The notes under the pieces were generated by a model. That model made no database searches and had not been told where the DNA came from. It saw only the letters and a program-made list of their open reading frames with translations. DNA of 64,000 nt from Ruminococcus flavefaciens. GTDB taxonomy: Bacteria > Bacillota > Clostridia > Oscillospirales > Ruminococcaceae. Below, in pieces: positions 58,865 through 64,000 of the stretch (positions are counted from its first letter, which is position 1; each line of letters opens with the position of its first letter). Made by a program: the position numbers and the translations under genes. The stretch lies in NCBI GenBank assembly GCA_002310115.1, contig DBYI01000016.1:36222-100221 (forward strand), given 5' to 3'.

Positions 58865-60802
58865 ATGAAGAAACTTCTTGGTATTTTTAAAATCAGAAAG
58901 TTGATTCTTGCAGGAGCTGACGTTTTTTTTGTTGGGGTATCGGCACTTGTAGCCAATTTTTTACTCTCATTCCAAGGACTTGAAATCGAAGAAGCAGCTC
59001 TTGTAATTCTAATTGCAGTAAGTTCGATGTGTTGTATCGGTGGTTTGATGATAACAGGCGCATACAGCAAGCTTTGGAGGTATTTTAACCACAGGGATTA
59101 TCTGAGCTGTGTATATGGAGCTATAATTGGTATAGTAGCTTCGTCTGCAATAATTTACATGATAGATGAATCTTTTTATCCTGCATTCTCGCTTCTTCAT
59201 ATGGGAATCTTCATATTTTCTATTTGTCTGTTCCGTTACCTTTTCAAGAGAACAATGATAAATATTTCCGAGAGCAGAGCATTGAAAGGTAAGCGTACAA
59301 TGGTAATCGGCGGAGGACAGGCCTGCAAAACTATTCTGAAAGAGATAAATAATGCAAAGCATTCGCCATACGCAGATGATAAGCAGGTTACAATATTTGA
59401 TCCTGTTTGTATCATTGATGATAATAAAAACAAGATTGGTTCTGAAATAGAGGGCGTCGAGATCATTGGAACTACGGCTGAAATACGAAAATTCGTTAAA
59501 GAAAAGAGAGTTGAACAGATATTGTTTGCTATTCCATCATGTCTTGAGGATGAACGCAAACGTATACTTGATATATGTACTGAAACAGATGTGCCTGTAA
59601 AGGTAGTGCCTTTTATTGGAAATCTTGTGTTTGATGATGAGAATAAGACTATCATTCATCAGATACGTGATATTAAAGTTGAGGACCTTCTAGGGCGTGA
59701 CCCCATAAAGTTTGATAACACTGATATCAAGAACTTTATTGGTGGAAAAGTTTGTATGGTTACAGGCGGTGGTGGAAGCATAGGCTCAGAGCTTGTTAGG
59801 CAGATTGCTAAGTATGATCCGAGTCGAATTATTATTGTGGATATCTATGAAAACAATGCTTACGATATAGAGCAGGAGCTTAGAATGGAGTACGGTGATG
59901 AGCTTTCGCTTGTGACACTCATTGCTTCTGTAAGAGATTATTATCGTATGAATCAGATATTCTATACATACAAGCCTGATGTTGTTTTTCATGCAGCTGC
60001 ACATAAACATGTTCCGCTTATGGAGTCGTCGCCTATGGAGGCTATAAAGAACAATATTATCGGAACCTTTAACGTTGCAACACTTGCACAGTTCCATAAT
60101 GCTGAGAAGTTCGTGATGATATCAACAGATAAGGCTGTAAATCCTACTAATGTTATGGGAGCTTCAAAGAGATGCTGCGAAATGATAGTTCAGTATCTTG
60201 CACAGCAGAAAGAGGGAAGAACAGAGTTCGTAACTACAAGGTTCGGTAATGTTCTCGGCTCAAACGGTTCTGTAATACCACTTTTTAAGAGACAAATAGA
60301 GCAGGGAAGACCTGTAACTGTTACTCATCCTGATATAATACGTTACTTCATGACTATTCCAGAGGCAGTTAATCTTGTAATGGAAGCTGCAGCTATTGCC
60401 AACGGCGGAGAGATATTCGTTCTTGATATGGGCAAGCCTGTGAAAATAGTTACTCTTGCAGAAAATCTTATTCGTATGTACGGAAAAGAACCTTACAAAG
60501 ATGTTGATATCATATTCACAGGACTTCGTCCTGGTGAAAAGATAAAGGAAGAACTCCTTATGAATGAGGAAGGACTTCAGAAGACGTCAAATAAGCTTAT
60601 TTTCATCGGAAAACAGATAGAAATTGATGAGGATTCATTCCCGAAACGTCTTAATGATCTTCGTGATGCTGCGCTGAAAAATGACGAAATGCTAGCAGTT
60701 TTTGCACTTCATTCAATGGTACCTACTTTTACTACTCCTGAAGAATTCAACACTAAGGAACTCAGGAACGAAAAGATTGAAAGTGTTGTTGAATCTGCTT
60801 AA
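58865..60802 (+). CDS. membrane-anchored CapD/WbpM-type nucleotide-sugar dehydratase
   Basis: 645 residues. Four membrane helices (about residues 10-120), a first Rossmann domain (MVIGGGQACKTIL) and a second SDR domain with CMVTGGGGSIGSELVRQI, FHAAAHKHVPLMESSP, the catalytic-region STDKAVNPTNVMGASKR and TTRFGNVLGSNGSVIPLF. The long form is the UDP-GlcNAc 4,6-dehydratase type that starts synthesis of deoxyamino sugars for capsule, glycoprotein or teichoic-type glycans. No other glycan gene lies beside it. RBS GGAGGG. Confidence 0.94.
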   Translation: MKKLLGIFKIRKLILAGADVFFVGVSALVANFLLSFQGLEIEEAALVILIAVSSMCCIGGLMITGAYSKLWRYFNHRDYLSCVYGAIIGIVASSAIIYMIDESFYPAFSLLHMGIFIFSICLFRYLFKRTMINISESRALKGKRTMVIGGGQACKTILKEINNAKHSPYADDKQVTIFDPVCIIDDNKNKIGSEIEGVEIIGTTAEIRKFVKEKRVEQILFAIPSCLEDERKRILDICTETDVPVKVVPFIGNLVFDDENKTIIHQIRDIKVEDLLGRDPIKFDNTDIKNFIGGKVCMVTGGGGSIGSELVRQIAKYDPSRIIIVDIYENNAYDIEQELRMEYGDELSLVTLIASVRDYYRMNQIFYTYKPDVVFHAAAHKHVPLMESSPMEAIKNNIIGTFNVATLAQFHNAEKFVMISTDKAVNPTNVMGASKRCCEMIVQYLAQQKEGRTEFVTTRFGNVLGSNGSVIPLFKRQIEQGRPVTVTHPDIIRYFMTIPEAVNLVMEAAAIANGGEIFVLDMGKPVKIVTLAENLIRMYGKEPYKDVDIIFTGLRPGEKIKEELLMNEEGLQKTSNKLIFIGKQIEIDEDSFPKRLNDLRDAALKNDEMLAVFALHSMVPTFTTPEEFNTKELRNEKIESVVESA

Positions 60803-60832
60803 TTAAAAATTTATATGTAAATATTGTTTTGC

Positions 60833-60860
60833 TGCCGTTCATTTGAACGGCAACATTTTT
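60833..60860 (+). terminator. terminator of the CapD-like gene
   Basis: TGCCGTTCA and TGAACGGCA, 9-bp arms with a 2-base loop, then ACATTTTTATT. Confidence 0.8.
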
Positions 60861-60951
60861 ATTGCAATTGTCAGAATACACCTTTTTGCTGATTATAACT
60901 ACGATATTTTGTACCAAGATGAAAAATAAGTTTTCATAAATAGGGTTTATA

Positions 60952-60980
60952 TTGACAAAGTGGCAGCTCAGTGGTATAAT
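60952..60980 (+). promoter_or_regulatory. glnN promoter
   Basis: TTGACA (60952-60957), 17 bases, TATAAT (60975-60980); perfect consensus, with no clear GlnR-type dyad seen. Confidence 0.88.
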
Positions 60981-61038
60981 TTTGAATTATAATGGAGTAT
61001 TGTATATATGAGCTAAAATGCTCTGAGGAGGAAAATAT

Positions 61039-63135
61039 ATGTCAGTTAATATTCCCGAGATTTTTGCCTGCAATGTGTTCAATGAGGATGTAATGAAGAT
61101 GAGACTGCCGAAGAATATCTACAGAGCTCTCAAGAGAACTATGCAAAACAATGAGCCTTTGGCAGATATGGAAACCGCTGATGTCGTAGCTAATACTATT
61201 AAAGAATGGGCTATCGAAAGAGGCGCAACTCATTATACTCATTGGTTCCAGCCAATGACAGGTTCAACAGCAGAGAAGCATGACTCCTTCATAAGTCCCG
61301 CACCTAATGGTATGGCGTTAATGGAATTTTCTGGCAAAGCTCTTGTAAAAGGCGAGCCTGATGCTTCATCCTTTCCATCTGGTGGCCTTAGAAGAACAAG
61401 TTCTGCAAGAGGATATACTGCATGGGATCCTACTTCCTACTGTTTTGTAAAAGAAGGAAGTCTCTATATACCTACGGTATTTGTTTCGTATACAGGAGAA
61501 GTTCTTGATAAAAAGACACCGCTTCTTCGTTCAATGCAGGCACTAAGCAAGACGGCTGTTCGTTTTTTGAAGCTTTTCGGTAACGACAGAGTTACAAGAG
61601 TAACTTCAACAGTTGGTGCTGAACAGGAATATTTCTTAATTGATAAAAAAATGTACGATCAGCGCGAGGATCTTATTCTAACAGGAAGAACTCTTTTTGG
61701 TGCAAAGCCACCAAAGGGACAGGATCTTGATGATCAGTATTTTGCAAATCTTCGTCCGCGAATTGCTGCATATATGGCAGAACTCGATGAAGAACTTTGG
61801 AAGCTTGGTATATATTCAAAGACAAAGCATAACGAGGTAGCACCAGCACAGCACGAAATGGCTCCCATATTCACTACTTCGAATCTCGGAACTGATCAAA
61901 ATGAACTTGCCATGGAGGTAATGGAAAAAGTTGCCCTTAAGCACGGCCTAGTTTGTCTGCTCCATGAGAAGCCTTTTGAGGGAGTTAATGGTTCTGGTAA
62001 GCACAATAACTGGTCTATGTCAACCAACGACGGTCAGAATCTTCTTGACCCAGGTGATACTCCTATGGACAATCTTCAGTTCCTTACTATACTCTGTGCT
62101 CTTATTAAAGGTGTTGACGAGTATGCCGATCTTATGAGACTTTCTGCAGCTTCTGCAGGAAACGATCACAGACTTGGTGCGGATGAAGCTCCTCCTGCTA
62201 TCGTTTCAATGTTCCTAGGAGAAGAACTCGAAGCTGTTCTTCAGGCTATAGAAGACGATGCGGTTTATAAGACAAAGGCTCGTGCTTTTAAGATAGGTGT
62301 TGATGCTTTACCGTCATTCCCTAAGGATTCTACTGATAGAAATAGAACTTCGCCGTTTGCGTTTACAGGAAACCGTTTTGAGTTTAGAATGGTAGGTTCT
62401 TCCGATAATATTGCTTGCCCAAATGTCCTTCTCAACACTATTGTCTGTGAGGAACTCAGTCAGTTTACTGAGATATTAGAACCATTTAAGGGCAAGGAAA
62501 ACTTCGATGCAGAAGTAAGAAAGCTGTTAAAGACAGTTATTAAGGAACACAGAAGAATCATTTTTAACGGCGATGGCTACTCTGATGAATGGGTTAAGGA
62601 AGCAGAGAGAAGAGGGCTTCCTAATTATGCTTCAACCGTTGATTGTATGCCACACTATATGGATGAGAAGAATGTTCGAATCTTCCGTAAGTTCGAGATA
62701 TATAATCAGAACGAGGTCGCTGCTAGAACAGAGATACACCTTGAAAAATATTCAAAAACTGTACGTATTGAGGCTCGTACGATGATTGAAATGGCAAGAA
62801 AGCAGCTTCTCCCTGCAACTATGGACTATGTCCAGTCGCTTTGCGAAGCTATTGCTACCAAAAAGCAAATTGGTTTTACATGCAATACAGACGAAAAAAT
62901 AGCTAAAAAGCTTAATGAGCTTGCTGATCAATTTTATGAGTCAATAGAGCGCCTTGAAGCTCGTGTTACTGAGGCAAACGCTGTTTCTGGAATTCAGAAA
63001 CAGGCTGAGTTTTTCCATGATGTGGTTCTTGCTGAAATGGACATAATGAGAAGTATTGCTGATGAAATTGAGCTCAATATGCCTGCAGTTAAGTGGCCTA
63101 TACCTGCATATTCCGAGATTATTTACAATGTATAA
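61039..63135 (+). CDS. glnN: type III glutamine synthetase
   Basis: 698 residues, the length of GSIII, which assembles as a dodecamer and is frequent in rumen bacteria. The GSIII layout is present: THYTHWFQPMTGSTAEKHDSF, EFSGKALVKGEPDASSFPSGG, TVGAEQEYFLID, KHNEVAPAQHEMAP, GSGKHNNWS, SAGNDHRLGADEAPPAI and NRFEFRMVGSS. Forms glutamine from glutamate, ammonia and ATP. RBS GAGGAGG. Single gene unit with a consensus promoter. Confidence 0.98.
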   Translation: MSVNIPEIFACNVFNEDVMKMRLPKNIYRALKRTMQNNEPLADMETADVVANTIKEWAIERGATHYTHWFQPMTGSTAEKHDSFISPAPNGMALMEFSGKALVKGEPDASSFPSGGLRRTSSARGYTAWDPTSYCFVKEGSLYIPTVFVSYTGEVLDKKTPLLRSMQALSKTAVRFLKLFGNDRVTRVTSTVGAEQEYFLIDKKMYDQREDLILTGRTLFGAKPPKGQDLDDQYFANLRPRIAAYMAELDEELWKLGIYSKTKHNEVAPAQHEMAPIFTTSNLGTDQNELAMEVMEKVALKHGLVCLLHEKPFEGVNGSGKHNNWSMSTNDGQNLLDPGDTPMDNLQFLTILCALIKGVDEYADLMRLSAASAGNDHRLGADEAPPAIVSMFLGEELEAVLQAIEDDAVYKTKARAFKIGVDALPSFPKDSTDRNRTSPFAFTGNRFEFRMVGSSDNIACPNVLLNTIVCEELSQFTEILEPFKGKENFDAEVRKLLKTVIKEHRRIIFNGDGYSDEWVKEAERRGLPNYASTVDCMPHYMDEKNVRIFRKFEIYNQNEVAARTEIHLEKYSKTVRIEARTMIEMARKQLLPATMDYVQSLCEAIATKKQIGFTCNTDEKIAKKLNELADQFYESIERLEARVTEANAVSGIQKQAEFFHDVVLAEMDIMRSIADEIELNMPAVKWPIPAYSEIIYNV

Positions 63136-63140
63136 TTGAT

Positions 63141-63180
63141 AAAAAAGACCTGTGAGAGCGCATTGTTTTCACGGGTCTTT
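63141..63180. terminator. bidirectional terminator, glnN / ttcA-like
   Basis: AAAGACC-T-GTGA and TCAC-G-GGTCTTT arms; overlaps the last codons of the minus-strand gene. Confidence 0.8.
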
Positions 63181-64000
63181 ATCTTTAAAAAAATCGATTT
63201 TAATTTTTGTATCTGAGAATCTGTTAGTGCCTTTTATGCTCATCCCTTCATCGAAATCATCAAGAAAGTGGTGGTATTTTTCACCTCGATGGTATGAGAT
63301 GAGTGTCTGAAGATTAACATTCTCGACGCTTCTGAATATATTCATATCTACAGATGGATTTAAAGCTCTAAGTTGATTTAGAAGCTGTTTTATCTCTGCC
63401 CTTTTTGATTGTCCTTTGTTTTGGGTTGTCATACATGCGCATTGAATGAATGAAATATTGTTATATTCTGTCCATTTGATAATATCATCTTCGCGAACGA
63501 GATACATAGGGCGTATCAACTGAACCTTGTAATTTTCACTGTGAAGCTTCGGCATCATTGTTTGTATCTGTGAACCGTAGAGCATTCCCATAAGTATAGT
63601 TTCTATCACGTCATCGAAATGGTGCCCTAGAGATATTTTATTGCATCCAAGATTTTGTGCTGTTTTATATAGCCAACCACGTCTGAGTCTTGCACAAAGG
63701 AAACATGGATGCTTTTTTTCTTTTGCGACAGATTCAAATATGCGAGTATCGTATATTTTTATTGGTATGCCAAGCTTTTCAGCGTTACTAATTATTTTTG
63801 ATCTGTTTTCAGCTGTATATCCTGGATCCATGACGATATATTCTACAGAAAAGTTTATTTCGGCGTATTTTTGAAGCCTTTGTATGCATTTTGCCATGAG
63901 CATTGAATCTTTGCCGCCTGAGATGCATACGGCTATCTTGTCACTGTTTTCAATGAGTTTGTACTGCTCGATACTCTTGCGGAATTTAGACCAAATACTT
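63169..64000 (-). CDS. TtcA-like PP-loop ATPase, tRNA thiolation (5' end outside window)
   Basis: The frame stays open to the edge of the window (about 276 residues seen). A PP-loop SGGKDSM binds ATP (frame extended past the first internal ATG to recover it), and PCFLCARLRRGWLY matches the TtcA-type CxxC iron-sulfur ligand pair; LGHHFDDVIETILM is also typical. TtcA-type enzymes make 2-thiocytidine in tRNA; related proteins thiolate other positions. The C-terminal part (LLNQLRALNPSVDMNIFRSVENV) fits TtcA relatives. Confidence 0.9.
   Translation of the reverse strand, partial: SIWSKFRKSIEQYKLIENSDKIAVCISGGKDSMLMAKCIQRLQKYAEINFSVEYIVMDPGYTAENRSKIISNAEKLGIPIKIYDTRIFESVAKEKKHPCFLCARLRRGWLYKTAQNLGCNKISLGHHFDDVIETILMGMLYGSQIQTMMPKLHSENYKVQLIRPMYLVREDDIIKWTEYNNISFIQCACMTTQNKGQSKRAEIKQLLNQLRALNPSVDMNIFRSVENVNLQTLISYHRGEKYHHFLDDFDEGMSIKGTNRFSDTKIKIDFFKDKDP

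Noticed and set aside
1..64000. CRISPR arrays, prophage or insertion sequences
   Set aside because: No regularly spaced direct repeats, transposase, integrase or phage structural gene was seen in either strand.

Overview
The window looks like a chromosomal segment from a low-G+C, cellulose-degrading anaerobic Firmicute, most likely a Ruminococcus-type member of the Oscillospiraceae from a rumen or gut. The clues are a secreted GH9 cellulase ending in a Ruminococcus-style dockerin after Thr-rich linkers, a type III glutamine synthetase, a bacterial V-type ATPase operon in ntp order, a diphosphate-type phosphofructokinase signature, and consistent Shine-Dalgarno and TTGACA-17-TATAAT promoters. 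I see no prophage, insertion sequence or CRISPR array. The species cannot be fixed from the sequence alone.

Layout. 1-4.1 kb: glycolysis (3' end of pgk, tpiA, gpmI) interleaved with small unknown genes. 4.2-6.3 kb: ApbE flavin transferase, NusG-II protein, Gx transporter and a 73-residue protein, resembling part of a flavin-based extracellular electron-transfer locus. 6.4-9.7 kb (minus): GH9 cellulase and a TrpR-like regulator. 10-21 kb: housekeeping genes (lon, engB, lysA, a radical SAM gene on minus, a shikimate-kinase-like gene, minD-mgsA, hisS-aspS-NUDIX). 21.1-29.8 kb: a nine-gene V-type ATPase operon behind two perfect-spacing promoters, a hairpin and a palindrome. 29.8-31.3 kb: RNA-rich, with a probable 6S RNA on minus, a DUF1292 gene, and a roughly 620-nt promoter-to-terminator transcript without a convincing protein, which I consider the most interesting object here. 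31.3-38.4 kb: HtrA protease, CPBP membrane protease, sodium:solute symporter, tRNA-Leu and tRNA-Pro, and a clostripain-like protease.

38.6-45.2 kb: a cobalamin riboswitch controls a surface CbiK-like chelatase lipoprotein, a two-repeat lipoprotein, a BtuF-BtuC-BtuD-type importer whose ATPase carries an extra C-terminal domain, and a DMT permease. A cobalamin adenosyltransferase lies a little further on (47.5 kb), beyond the phosphofructokinase and a HAD hydrolase. Together these suggest capture, uptake and adenosylation of corrinoids. 48.2-53.4 kb: an OmpR-type two-component system followed by a MacB/FtsX-type ABC transporter with a direct-repeat operator between them, a typical envelope-stress or peptide-resistance module. 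53.5-58.3 kb (minus): a NarL-type two-component system and a very hydrophobic multi-pass protein, with tandem palindromes upstream. 58.9-64 kb: a membrane-anchored CapD-type nucleotide-sugar dehydratase, glnN, and a TtcA-like tRNA thiolation enzyme running off the end.

Coordinates of starts were chosen from Shine-Dalgarno spacing and family N-termini. Function calls rest on motif recognition by eye; no database search was run.
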